Below, one piece after another: positions 1 through 6,467 of a stretch of DNA of 7,912 nt. The notes beneath the pieces are model-generated. The model was not told where the DNA came from. It saw nothing but the letters and a program-made list of their open reading frames with translations, and did no database searches. Position numbers and translations under genes: made by a program. Source of the stretch: Sulfurimonas sp. (GTDB lineage: Bacteria > Campylobacterota > Campylobacteria > Campylobacterales > Sulfurimonadaceae); NCBI GenBank assembly GCA_027083475.1, contig JALWON010000062.1, positions 1 through 7,912 on the forward strand, written 5' to 3'. The number at the start of each line of letters is the position of its first letter. The stretch's first letter is position 1.

Positions 1-101
1 GCAAAAATTTTGGCACGAAACTCCAAGGAACCATGATGATGGACAAAAAGTTCTCGAAAAGCACCAAAAAAGTGATGTTTTATTCTAAAGCTTAACTTCA
101 T
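1..101 (-). CDS. N-terminal fragment of an unrecognised protein, cut by the left edge
   Basis: An open frame reads leftward from an ATG at 101-99 to the window edge, giving about 33 residues that begin MKLSFRIKHHFFGAF and contain LFVHHHGSLEFRAKIF. A good ribosome binding site (AAGGA, 112-108) sits 6 bases upstream of the ATG. The gene is divergent from yebC and shares a short intergenic region with it. The fragment is basic and His/Phe-rich, with no signal peptide. I do not recognise the family with confidence; a TerB-like cytoplasmic protein is a vague resemblance only. A competing rightward frame (2-88, ending in TAA) is also open but has no start in view. The leftward reading is preferred because it has both a start codon and an RBS. 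Confidence 0.55.
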   Translation of the reverse strand, partial: MKLSFRIKHHFFGAFRELFVHHHGSLEFRAKIF

Positions 102-159
102 TTATTTTCCTTAACTGTATTATAGTATAATTTCAAAAATAATTGATAGGATTTAGATA
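102..159. promoter_or_regulatory. Divergent promoter region between the leftward gene and yebC
   Basis: This 58-base AT-rich spacer holds ATTATAGTATAAT (119-131), a near-perfect inverted repeat around one central base. Read rightward it gives the -10 hexamer TATAAT (126-131) for yebC; read leftward it gives TATAAT (124-119) for the divergent gene. No clear -35 box is visible on either side, which is common for sigma-70 promoters in Campylobacterota. The yebC ribosome binding site is the weak AGGA at 148-151, 8 bases before the ATG. The leftward -10 would leave a leader of only about 11 bases. An overlapping leftward TATACT (129-124) would give a slightly longer one. Start sites are inferred from sequence only. 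Confidence 0.55.
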
Positions 160-870
160 ATGGGTAGAGCATTTGAGTATAGAAAAGCGTCAAAATTAAA
201 AAGATGGGGAGCAATGTCAAAGCTTTTCCCAAAACTTGGTAAAATAATTACCATGGCAGCTAAAGAGGGTGGCATGGATCCTGACTCAAATGCAAAACTG
301 CGTACAGCGATTTTAAATGCAAAAGCTGAAAATATGCCAAAAGACAACATCGATGCAGCAATCAAACGTGCAGCAGCAAAAGATACAGCGAGTATGTTAG
401 AGGTTAATTTTGAAGGCAAAGCACCACATGGTGTTTTGATTTTTATTGAGTGTATGACAGATAACAACACAAGAACAGTTGCTAATGTCAAAAATATACT
501 CACTAAAAATGGTGGAGAACTCCTCACAAATGGTTCTTTGGAATTTATGTTTGATAGAAAAGCATTAATAGAGTTTGATGTCACAGAAGATATGGATTTA
601 GAGGAGTTAGAACTAGAACTCATTGATGCAGGTCTTGAAGAGATAGAAGCAGAAGAGGGTGTGGCAATTATTACCGGAGAGTATACAAGTTTTGGAACAC
701 TGACAAAAGCACTTGAAGATATGGGTATAGAGATTACAAAAGCACACCTAGAACGCATGGCAAATACCCCTATATCTATCTCTCCAGAACAACAAGAAGA
801 TATAGATAAAATTTTAGAGCGTTTAGAAGATGATGAGGATGTACAAAAAGTGTATACAAATTTAGCATAA
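160..870 (+). CDS. yebC: YebC/PmpR/TACO1-family protein (translation factor or DNA-binding regulator)
   Basis: This 236-residue cytoplasmic protein is full length for the YebC family. Domain I (about 1-75) has the family signature NMPKDNIDAAIKRA (58-71) preceded by the basic MGRAFEYRKASKLKRWG start. Domains II and III carry GVLIFIECMTDNNTRTVAN (91-109), NGSLEFMF (124-131) and the acidic end DDEDVQKVYTN (224-234). The MGRAFEYR start matches the form known from Helicobacter/Campylobacter YebC, in contrast to MAGHSKW in most bacteria, and supports the choice of this ATG. Family members were first described as transcription regulators. TACO1 and several bacterial YebC proteins have since been linked to translation of proline-rich stretches. 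The sequence alone does not say which role applies here. The yigZ-like gene follows 5 bases after the stop. Confidence 0.95.
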   Translation: MGRAFEYRKASKLKRWGAMSKLFPKLGKIITMAAKEGGMDPDSNAKLRTAILNAKAENMPKDNIDAAIKRAAAKDTASMLEVNFEGKAPHGVLIFIECMTDNNTRTVANVKNILTKNGGELLTNGSLEFMFDRKALIEFDVTEDMDLEELELELIDAGLEEIEAEEGVAIITGEYTSFGTLTKALEDMGIEITKAHLERMANTPISISPEQQEDIDKILERLEDDEDVQKVYTNLA

Positions 871-875
871 ATTGT

Positions 876-1427
876 ATGCAATATATTCAAGATATTTCGA
901 TTTACACACATGAGGTGAAGCAATCAAAATTTATTGCACACCTTATGCCTTACACTCTCTATGAAGAGAAGCTGCAATCTCTGAAAAATGAACATCCAAA
1001 AGCAAGACATTTTGTCACAGCCTTGCGTTATCTCAATGAATTTGATCAAGTAGTTGAACACTCAAGCGATGATGGTGAGCCAAAAGGCACTTCAGGAAAA
1101 CCATCTTTAATGGTGCTTCAAGGGCAAGAGATTATTAACAGTGCTGTCATCATTGTGCGTTATTTTGGTGGTACTAAACTCGGTACAGGCGGACTTGTGA
1201 GAGCTTATAGCGATGCGGTAAATCTTGTTGTATCGCAGAGTCATCTTGTGACATACGAAAAAGAAGTCCAAAAAGAGGTGAAGATTGCCTATAATGATAT
1301 TCGTTTGGTAGAGTACACCTGTAAGGAGCTTGGGATAGAGATTATCAAAAAAGATTTTGAATCTGAAGTTATTTACACGCTCCAAGCAACAGAGGAGAAG
1401 ATGGAAAAATTCTTTTTATCCACCTGA
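876..1427 (+). CDS. yigZ: YigZ/IMPACT-family protein of unknown biochemical role
   Basis: This protein has 183 residues, slightly short of the roughly 200 usual for the family. The N-terminal UPF0029/IMPACT domain (about 1-120) has the diagnostic SDDGEPKGTSGKP (64-76) and VRYFGGTKLGTGGLVRAYS (94-112). The C-terminal part (about 125-183) matches the position of the DUF1949 ferredoxin-like domain and is somewhat shortened. Eukaryotic IMPACT binds GCN1 and counteracts GCN2; the bacterial role is not well established, although a nucleic-acid or ribosome link is often proposed. No convincing ribosome binding site precedes the ATG. The start lies 5 bases after the yebC stop, so translation probably depends on coupling to yebC. 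The last 12 bases overlap the 3' end of the convergent gspF-like gene. Confidence 0.93.
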   Translation: MQYIQDISIYTHEVKQSKFIAHLMPYTLYEEKLQSLKNEHPKARHFVTALRYLNEFDQVVEHSSDDGEPKGTSGKPSLMVLQGQEIINSAVIIVRYFGGTKLGTGGLVRAYSDAVNLVVSQSHLVTYEKEVQKEVKIAYNDIRLVEYTCKELGIEIIKKDFESEVIYTLQATEEKMEKFFLST

Positions 1428-2660
1428 GACAGCACTTCCCAAGTTCCACATTGGCAAGAAAATACCAAGAGCAAGTAAGATAACCATCCCTGCAATTAAA
1501 AAAAGCATGATAGGTTCTATCGCTTCACTGAGATTATCAATGATAGCATCAAAACGCATCTTATAGTACTCGGCAACTTTTTTAATCATTGTATCGAGTG
1601 TTCCACTATCTTCACCTGCACGAATCATCTGTATAATCATATTTTCAAAGAGGGCAGTCTCTTTTAAACCTTCATTAAGTGTTCCCCCCTTTTCCACAGT
1701 GCTTCGTACTGTTAAGAGTTTTTGTTTGAGGGGTAAGTTGTCAATCATACCTATGGCTGTATCAAGTGCTTCTGCAATAGGAATGCCGGCTCGTGAGAGT
1801 TCTGAAAAAACCAAAGTGAAGCGATTGAGTGTAGAAAACTTGATGATATTTTTGATAAGGTAGGTTTTTAAGAGGAGTTTGTGCCACTTAAAGCGAATAT
1901 CTTCATAATTTCTGATGAGGTATTGCATGGTGACAATGGTGAGAAATAAACCAAGCAGTACATAGGGACCAAAATTGTTAAAAATATACTCGAGTTTGAG
2001 TAGGATCAAGGTCGGTAAAGGGAGTTCTACATGGAGCTGTTCAAACATATCTTTAAATTTTGGTACAACAAAAGAGATTAAAATAGTAAATGCAACAGCC
2101 ATGGCTATCATCACATTCCGTGGGTATGCCATCGCTTTTTTAAATTTGATAATATTAGCTCGAATCTCTTCTAGCATATCAGCAAGCGCATAGAGCGCTT
2201 CATCAAGATTTCCTGTTTTTTCCCCAAGTTCTACCATGGCAATGGTAAGGTTGCCAAGCTCATAACGAAACGCACCCATGGAAGCAGATAAAGAGTGTCC
2301 TGAGTTAATATCATCAGCAAGAGTTTCAAAAACAATTTGCAGGGCTTCATCTGTGGTGGCTTCTGCAATTTCTGTGATAGAATCATGAATAGAGATACCT
2401 GCGTTTGTCATAACAGCCAGTTGGCGTATGGCAGCAATGAGGGCATCTTGTTTGATTTTTTTCTTTTTAAAGTTTTGTAAGAGTGTCTCTTTAAAGCGTT
2501 TAAACTGTATATCGAATGGTTCTTCTGCCTCTTCTACTTTGATAATAATACCGGTATATTTTATTTTTGCATAACTTCTGGCATCTTTTTTTGTCTCGGC
2601 ATAAAAGCCTACTTCTTGTTTTTTTCCCTTTGTCAGTACAGTGGCGATAAAATATTTCAT
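1416..2660 (-). CDS. gspF: GspF/PilC-family inner-membrane platform protein (MshG/CtsF-like)
   Basis: This 414-residue protein is full length for the GspF family. It carries two copies of the T2SSF domain (about 69-190 and 273-400). Their duplicated cores show as ELGEKTGNLDEAL (144-156) and RAGEDSGTLDTMI (347-359), and as LAVMTNAGISIHDSI (81-95) and FSELSRAGIPIAEAL (285-299). Three membrane segments are evident at about 183-200, 231-248 and 382-404, the last followed by PMWNLGSAV. The N-terminal 65 residues form the short cytoplasmic domain. In this family the protein sits in the inner membrane under the pilus or pseudopilus and receives motion from the GspE-type ATPase. Its ATG overlaps the upstream ATPase stop as ATGA. 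No strong ribosome binding site is visible, so translational coupling is likely. It is the last gene of the operon. MshG or CtsF identity is inferred from gene order. Confidence 0.95.
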   Translation of the reverse strand: MKYFIATVLTKGKKQEVGFYAETKKDARSYAKIKYTGIIIKVEEAEEPFDIQFKRFKETLLQNFKKKKIKQDALIAAIRQLAVMTNAGISIHDSITEIAEATTDEALQIVFETLADDINSGHSLSASMGAFRYELGNLTIAMVELGEKTGNLDEALYALADMLEEIRANIIKFKKAMAYPRNVMIAMAVAFTILISFVVPKFKDMFEQLHVELPLPTLILLKLEYIFNNFGPYVLLGLFLTIVTMQYLIRNYEDIRFKWHKLLLKTYLIKNIIKFSTLNRFTLVFSELSRAGIPIAEALDTAIGMIDNLPLKQKLLTVRSTVEKGGTLNEGLKETALFENMIIQMIRAGEDSGTLDTMIKKVAEYYKMRFDAIIDNLSEAIEPIMLFLIAGMVILLALGIFLPMWNLGSAVSGG

Positions 2661-4393
2661 ATTTTGACTACTTTGAGTATCTCTTCAATACTTGTGATAC
2701 CATCGAGTGCTTTTTGGAGGCCATTATGGTATAAATCAACGAAACCTTCTTTATAGGCTTGTTCTAGGAGAAGTTCTTTGGACGCACCTTTGGCAATGAG
2801 AGAGGATAATTCATCGGAAATATTGAGGACTTCACAAATCATTTCGCGCCCCATATAGCCGCTTTCACCACACTCTCTACACCCTTTCCCTTTATAAAAT
2901 TTAGCATTTTTAGGAATGTCATTTCGTAAATCTGCTAAAACAGAGGAGGGGAGTTTCTCTTCAACTTTACAATGTTTACAAATTTTACGCACCAGTCTTT
3001 GCGCTTGCACAGCCACTAATGCTCCACTGATGAGATAATGTTGAATTCCCATATCAACCATACGAGCGATAGCACTGACAGAATCATTTGTGTGGAGTGT
3101 TGAGATAACCATATGCCCTGTAAGTGCTGCTTTAATGGCGATTTCAAGTGTTTCATGATCACGAATCTCACCAATCATAATTTTATCTGGATCTTGACGT
3201 AAGATAGAACGCAGGGCATCTGCAAAACTCAAACCAACTTTAGGATTGACTTGCACCTGTTGGATAAGGTTCATTCTATACTCTACTGGGTCTTCAACGG
3301 TAATAACCTTGTCTTCAACATTTCGAAGTTCATTGAGAGCCCCATAGAGTGTTGTTGTCTTTCCTGATCCTGTAGGTCCTGTGACTAAAATAATGCCAAA
3401 AGGGGTTTCAAGCCCTTTGAGAAGTTTGTTATAACTTGCATTGTCCATCCCTGCATCTTCAAGTTTCACTAAGGCTTTTTGCTTGTCAAGGACACGCATA
3501 ACAATGGACTCTCCATATAAAATAGGCAATGTTGAGATACGAAAATCATACTCTGCTGCTCCAATAGAGGTCGAAAAACGACCATCTTGAGGTTTGCGCT
3601 TTTCTGCAATATCAAGATTGGCGAGGAGTTTTAAACGTGAAGCAAGTGGGGGATAAATGCTTTTTTCAAAAATAAACATCTCAGAGAGTCTTCCATCAAC
3701 ACGGCCACGCACAACGCAGTTTTTCTCTGTAGGCTCAATATGAATATCACTCGCCCGTCCATTGATACATGTTTTTAAGATAACATCAATAAGCAAAAGA
3801 ATAGAAGAAGCTTTTTGCTGATCTTCAAGTGCACCAATGGAGTTGAGCTCATCTTTGATTTTTTTGACAAGACCTTTAACACTATCTTTGAGCTCTATTT
3901 TATACAGATAAGAAGCAATCTGTTTTTTAGGTGCAAGGGCAATTTTGAGAATTTTTCTTGGAAAAAGTCTTTGTGCTGCCTCTTGGGCTAAAATGTCCAA
4001 GGGATCATTAAATGCAACTGTAATACTCATCTCATCTTGCGATATTGGAATAATATTGTGTTTTTTGAGTTGTGCAAGCGGGACACGCTCGGTGAGGTAA
4101 TAATCCATATCCATAGAATCGAGGTCTACATAGAGTAAGTTGAGTTCTGAAGCGAGTTCTTGCAATACGAGTTTTTCACTAATGTACTCATAGTTCTCAA
4201 TGATAGAGAGATTGTAAATACCATCGCGAATTTGTTGCACAATAAAACGCACAAGCCTGTTCATTGTCATAAACCCAGAGAGTGTAATGTCTCTGAGAAT
4301 GAGATAGTCATGAATACCTTTGGCAGAGAGACGCTCTACCTGTCCTTTCATAATTAAACCATTTGCTAATAAATCTTCTGTTATCCTATCCAT
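2657..4393 (-). CDS. gspE: GspE/PilB-family assembly ATPase (MshE/CtsE-like)
   Basis: This 578-residue cytoplasmic hexameric ATPase would drive pilus or pseudopilus polymerisation. An N-terminal helical repeat region (1-54) is followed by a GspE_N domain (about 70-165) and the core ATPase (about 190-470). The core shows ASDIHIEP (214-221), RVDGRLS (231-237) and KPQDGRFS (267-274). It also has Walker A GPTGSGKT (339-346), the Asp box TVEDPVEY (365-372), Walker B with IMIGEIRD (405-412) and the His box TGHMVISTLHTND (425-437). A zinc tetracysteine CxxC...CxxC is intact at C472/C475 and C505/C508. No key ATPase residue is missing. The tetracysteine and full GspE_N region favour a PilB/GspE/MshE-type extension motor over a PilT retraction motor. 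The start is backed by an AGAGGG site 7 bases upstream. It lies between a small exported protein and the GspF-like gene, which it overlaps by 4 bases. Confidence 0.96.
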   Translation of the reverse strand: MDRITEDLLANGLIMKGQVERLSAKGIHDYLILRDITLSGFMTMNRLVRFIVQQIRDGIYNLSIIENYEYISEKLVLQELASELNLLYVDLDSMDMDYYLTERVPLAQLKKHNIIPISQDEMSITVAFNDPLDILAQEAAQRLFPRKILKIALAPKKQIASYLYKIELKDSVKGLVKKIKDELNSIGALEDQQKASSILLLIDVILKTCINGRASDIHIEPTEKNCVVRGRVDGRLSEMFIFEKSIYPPLASRLKLLANLDIAEKRKPQDGRFSTSIGAAEYDFRISTLPILYGESIVMRVLDKQKALVKLEDAGMDNASYNKLLKGLETPFGIILVTGPTGSGKTTTLYGALNELRNVEDKVITVEDPVEYRMNLIQQVQVNPKVGLSFADALRSILRQDPDKIMIGEIRDHETLEIAIKAALTGHMVISTLHTNDSVSAIARMVDMGIQHYLISGALVAVQAQRLVRKICKHCKVEEKLPSSVLADLRNDIPKNAKFYKGKGCRECGESGYMGREMICEVLNISDELSSLIAKGASKELLLEQAYKEGFVDLYHNGLQKALDGITSIEEILKVVKI

Positions 4394-4400
4394 GCGAACA

Positions 4401-4406
4401 CCCTCT
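4401..4406 (-). promoter_or_regulatory. Ribosome binding site of the GspE-like gene
   Basis: AGAGGG on the minus strand lies 7 bases before the ATG at 4393-4391. It overlaps the TAG stop (4407-4405) of the preceding gene, so a ribosome finishing that gene ends on top of this site. This supports the chosen start and suggests reinitiation. Confidence 0.65.
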
Positions 4407-4938
4407 ACCAGTATGTGTGACGTTTTACACTGTGTCTATTATAAAACTCTTCAATGATAACTTTGTCACCCTTTTGTATGGAGAGTTTATAAGTGAGTTT
4501 TTTATCATCGGGGTCTTGTAAAATATAATATTTTTTTGGTGTATGTTGTCCGAGTTTTAGATACAGATCAAAAACTTTTGAGAGAATATAATCTGTTGTG
4601 GGCAACTTGAGATTTGTGAGGTCATAATTATCTAAAAGTGCATGAAAAAGGAGTTTTTTTTGCATCAGGATCACAGAAAAATAGGCTGCATTGGCTCGTG
4701 CTTCTTGGGAGTGTTTCATAATGGTGATAGGCACAGCAAGTCTATCTACATAATCTGCATATAAACAAGAAAAAGCATACATTGAGAGAAACTCTTCATC
4801 ATACATGTTTTTTGAAAAAGCTTGTAAACCTTTGTTACAAACTGCAGCAAAATTCTTTTGTTGGTAGAGGTGAAACATCTTTTGCTTCACACTGGCATGG
4901 AGTGAGAGTCCCAAAAGGAGTAAAAATAAAATTTTCAT
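4405..4938 (-). CDS. Small exported protein of unknown function within the pilus/transformation operon
   Basis: This 177-residue protein starts with a typical Sec signal peptide (MKILFLLLLGLSLHA, likely cleaved after Ala15; the residue after the cleavage site is Ser, so it is not a lipoprotein). The mature part is probably periplasmic. Residues 18-60 look like a helical TPR/Sel1-like hairpin (YQQKNFAAVCNKGLQAFSKN, then EEFLSMYAFSCLYADYVDRL) and carry the only two cysteines, C34 and C58, which could form a disulfide. Residues 80-130 are also predominantly helical. The C-terminal 45 residues are lysine- and tyrosine-rich, look beta-like, and end in VKRHTYW. I do not recognise a named family. 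The start has AGGA (4950-4947) 8 bases upstream and overlaps the previous stop as ATGA; the next gene begins 11 bases after its stop. Co-expression with the secretin, AAA+ and GspE genes suggests a periplasmic assembly or pilotin-like accessory role. That is inference only. Confidence 0.88.
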   Translation of the reverse strand: MKILFLLLLGLSLHASVKQKMFHLYQQKNFAAVCNKGLQAFSKNMYDEEFLSMYAFSCLYADYVDRLAVPITIMKHSQEARANAAYFSVILMQKKLLFHALLDNYDLTNLKLPTTDYILSKVFDLYLKLGQHTPKKYYILQDPDDKKLTYKLSIQKGDKVIIEEFYNRHSVKRHTYW

Positions 4939-5648
4939 CTAAATTTTCCTGATTGAATATCTGAGAGTAAGATGCTCGCTGCTGTTGATTGGGAGGCATG
5001 TATATAGTCTTTGAGGACTTTAATCGCAAATTTCTTTTTCCCTAAATGCACAAGTGCCTTACAAAAAACAATCCAACTCTCATCGATTTTATTGTCTATT
5101 TTATTTGTTGCTAATGCATAGTTATATGCCTCTTGATAATTTTTTTGTTCATAATATTTTTTTGCAATAAAGAGACTCAAATGGGGGTCATTACTGTTTT
5201 GAAATCGTTGTATGATTTTTTGGAAGTCTTGTTTTGCATCTTTTTTTTGTATATGGATTTTGACACTTTCTTTGACGAGAATTTTCGGTGCTTTTTTTGG
5301 CACTTCTTTGACTTGTGTTTTCTCTTTTTTTACAACTTTTTGGGGGCTGTATTGGGTATTTTGCAGTGCATATTCAAAGTTAAGAGAGGGTTGGAGTTTG
5401 AGTTGCTTTTCTTTTGGCTTTTCTTGTGTTTTGACTTGTGTTTTTGCTTTTGCCAGAGGGAGTACTTTTTTGACAGCAGGGAGTGAAGTGTTTTTCTCAG
5501 GAACAGGGACTCTTTGTTGTTTTGTATCGAGGAAAAGAAAACTGACAAGCGTGATGATAAGCAGACTCATAAGTATTGTAAAGTGAGGCAGATAGGATTT
5601 TATTTTGTAGCGCATCCACTGTTTTTCGAGTTCTATGATATTAAGCAT
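4935..5648 (-). CDS. Single-pass membrane TPR protein (MshN/CtsX position, CDC27-like)
   Basis: This is a 237-residue bitopic inner-membrane protein. A short cytoplasmic N-terminus with basic residues (1-20) is followed by one membrane segment (about 21-40, PHFTILMSLLIITLVSFLFL). Next comes a low-complexity Lys/Pro/Gln/Val-rich linker (about 43-135), then a C-terminal helical domain (about 138-232) with at least one clear TPR unit (SLFIAKKYYEQKNYQEAYNYALA, 158-180) and a second helical pair to about 215. With the basic end inside, the linker and TPR domain would face the periplasm, where the linker could span part of the peptidoglycan. The position directly after the AAA+ gene matches mshN in Vibrio MSHA loci and ctsX in Campylobacter; the homology itself is too weak to prove by eye. 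CAGGA (5660-5656) lies 7 bases before the ATG. The gene overlaps the AAA+ stop by 8 bases and the next gene by 4. Confidence 0.88.
   Translation of the reverse strand: MLNIIELEKQWMRYKIKSYLPHFTILMSLLIITLVSFLFLDTKQQRVPVPEKNTSLPAVKKVLPLAKAKTQVKTQEKPKEKQLKLQPSLNFEYALQNTQYSPQKVVKKEKTQVKEVPKKAPKILVKESVKIHIQKKDAKQDFQKIIQRFQNSNDPHLSLFIAKKYYEQKNYQEAYNYALATNKIDNKIDESWIVFCKALVHLGKKKFAIKVLKDYIHASQSTAASILLSDIQSGKFR
5307..5444 (-). repeat. Short direct repeat in the linker of the TPR protein
   Basis: A 15-base word, tttgacttgtgtttt on the plus strand, occurs at 5307-5321 and again at 5430-5444. Both copies encode Lys-Thr-Gln-Val-Lys on the minus strand, in the Lys/Pro/Gln-rich linker (residues 69-73 and 110-114). 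The linker thus appears to have grown partly by duplication of short segments, or the codons converge because of composition bias. Confidence 0.5.
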
Positions 5649-6453
5649 GGATAAATCCTGTGTGCAGGGCTGCCATCTCTATAAGTTTGTTGGAGATAAC
5701 TCCCATTTTAAAAGCTGCTAAACGATGATTTTTTTCATAAATCATGTAGAGCTCAAAAAGGGTGTAGAGGAGTTTGTTGGTATCTCTGTAGTTTCCTGCA
5801 CTAAACTTATAAATGAGGGCAACATTTTTATCGCTAAACATACTCGCTGTGTCAAAACAATTTGCCTTCATGAGTTTTTTTTGTATATAGATTTTGAGTT
5901 CTGCCATAGAGGCATTTTCAAGTTCGATTGTCTCCCAGATTCTTGTTTGGAAATGCTCTTTTGCTATGAGGTCTTCTTTTTCAGTTTTATGCAATGTGAT
6001 GACAAACTTGAGTGTTCTTGTATCGGAGAGGAGTCGTATTTTTTCCATGAGTGCATCAGAGTAGAGTTGTGCCTCATCGAGTAAAACAATGGGAATCAAA
6101 GGAAGCTTGGACGCTTGTACAATTTGCATAAACTGTGTAAAATTGAGTTCGCCCGGGTATTTTGTATCAAATATATCATGTGCCAAGGTTTTATAAAATT
6201 CACTCTCAGCAAGAATGGGAGTACTGTAAAGATAGACAACTTTTGTATTGGATATATCTTTGTAGAGTTTACTCAAAAACATACTTTTTCCAGTCCCTGG
6301 TTTACCGTATAAAAGTATCATCTTTAATGGTTTGTTAATTGAGTCCTTCAGAGATTGGTAAATGGTGGAGACCCGATCGAGTTGGACATAATCACTTGCA
6401 TTGACTGTATCTAAAAAAACATCCCTTGATTTTGCATAAATACTTGTCTGCAT
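5641..6453 (-). CDS. AAA+ ATPase of the ExeA/MshM/CtsP type
   Basis: This 270-residue cytoplasmic AAA+ (AAA_22/ExeA-like) ATPase has Walker A GKPGTGKS (50-57) and Walker B IVLLDEAQ (122-129), with the DE pair and the EAQ seen in ExeA/MshM proteins. A sensor-1-like strand is at KFVITLHKTE (149-158), and a C-terminal helical lid contains SAGNYRDTNKLLY (218-230) in the sensor-2 position. It lacks the membrane segment and peptidoglycan-binding domain of full-length ExeA, so it corresponds to the short MshM/CtsP form. I chose the ATG at 6453 because GGAAGG (6463-6458) lies 4 bases upstream. A GTG at 6465 would add four residues but has no ribosome binding site. The secretin stop is 14 bases upstream and the following gene overlaps by 8 bases. 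In Campylobacter jejuni, CtsP is needed for natural transformation and works with the membrane protein CtsX. Confidence 0.9.
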   Translation of the reverse strand: MQTSIYAKSRDVFLDTVNASDYVQLDRVSTIYQSLKDSINKPLKMILLYGKPGTGKSMFLSKLYKDISNTKVVYLYSTPILAESEFYKTLAHDIFDTKYPGELNFTQFMQIVQASKLPLIPIVLLDEAQLYSDALMEKIRLLSDTRTLKFVITLHKTEKEDLIAKEHFQTRIWETIELENASMAELKIYIQKKLMKANCFDTASMFSDKNVALIYKFSAGNYRDTNKLLYTLFELYMIYEKNHRLAAFKMGVISNKLIEMAALHTGFIHA

Positions 6454-6457
6454 TGCA

Positions 6458-6463
6458 CCTTCC
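6458..6463 (-). promoter_or_regulatory. Ribosome binding site that decides the AAA+ ATPase start
   Basis: GGAAGG on the minus strand is followed after 4 bases (TGCA) by the ATG at 6453-6451. The only in-frame alternative, GTG at 6465-6463, overlaps this site and has no site of its own, so the ATG is favoured. Confidence 0.6.
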
Positions 6464-6467
6464 ACAA

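Noticed and set aside
2..88. Rightward frame ending in TAA that could be the 3' end of an upstream gene
   Set aside because: It has no recognisable motif, while the opposite strand has a start codon and RBS in the right place. It cannot be fully excluded at a window edge.
153..923. A 256-codon open frame antisense to yebC
   Set aside because: It covers yebC almost exactly, is Ser-rich as expected from the reverse of yebC codons, has no credible start signal and matches no family. It is a shadow of a well-supported gene.
5200..5345. Runs of T on the plus strand resembling rho-independent terminators
   Set aside because: They are the complement of Lys codon runs in a coding region, and no GC-rich stem precedes them.
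5133..5586. Two rightward open frames of 117 and 124 codons rich in Phe and Cys
   Set aside because: They are the complement of the Lys-rich linker of the TPR protein; Phe/Cys richness follows from reversed Lys/Gln/Thr codons.
6463..6465. GTG as the start codon of the AAA+ ATPase
   Set aside because: It overlaps the GGAAGG site that serves the ATG 12 bases downstream and lacks its own ribosome binding site.
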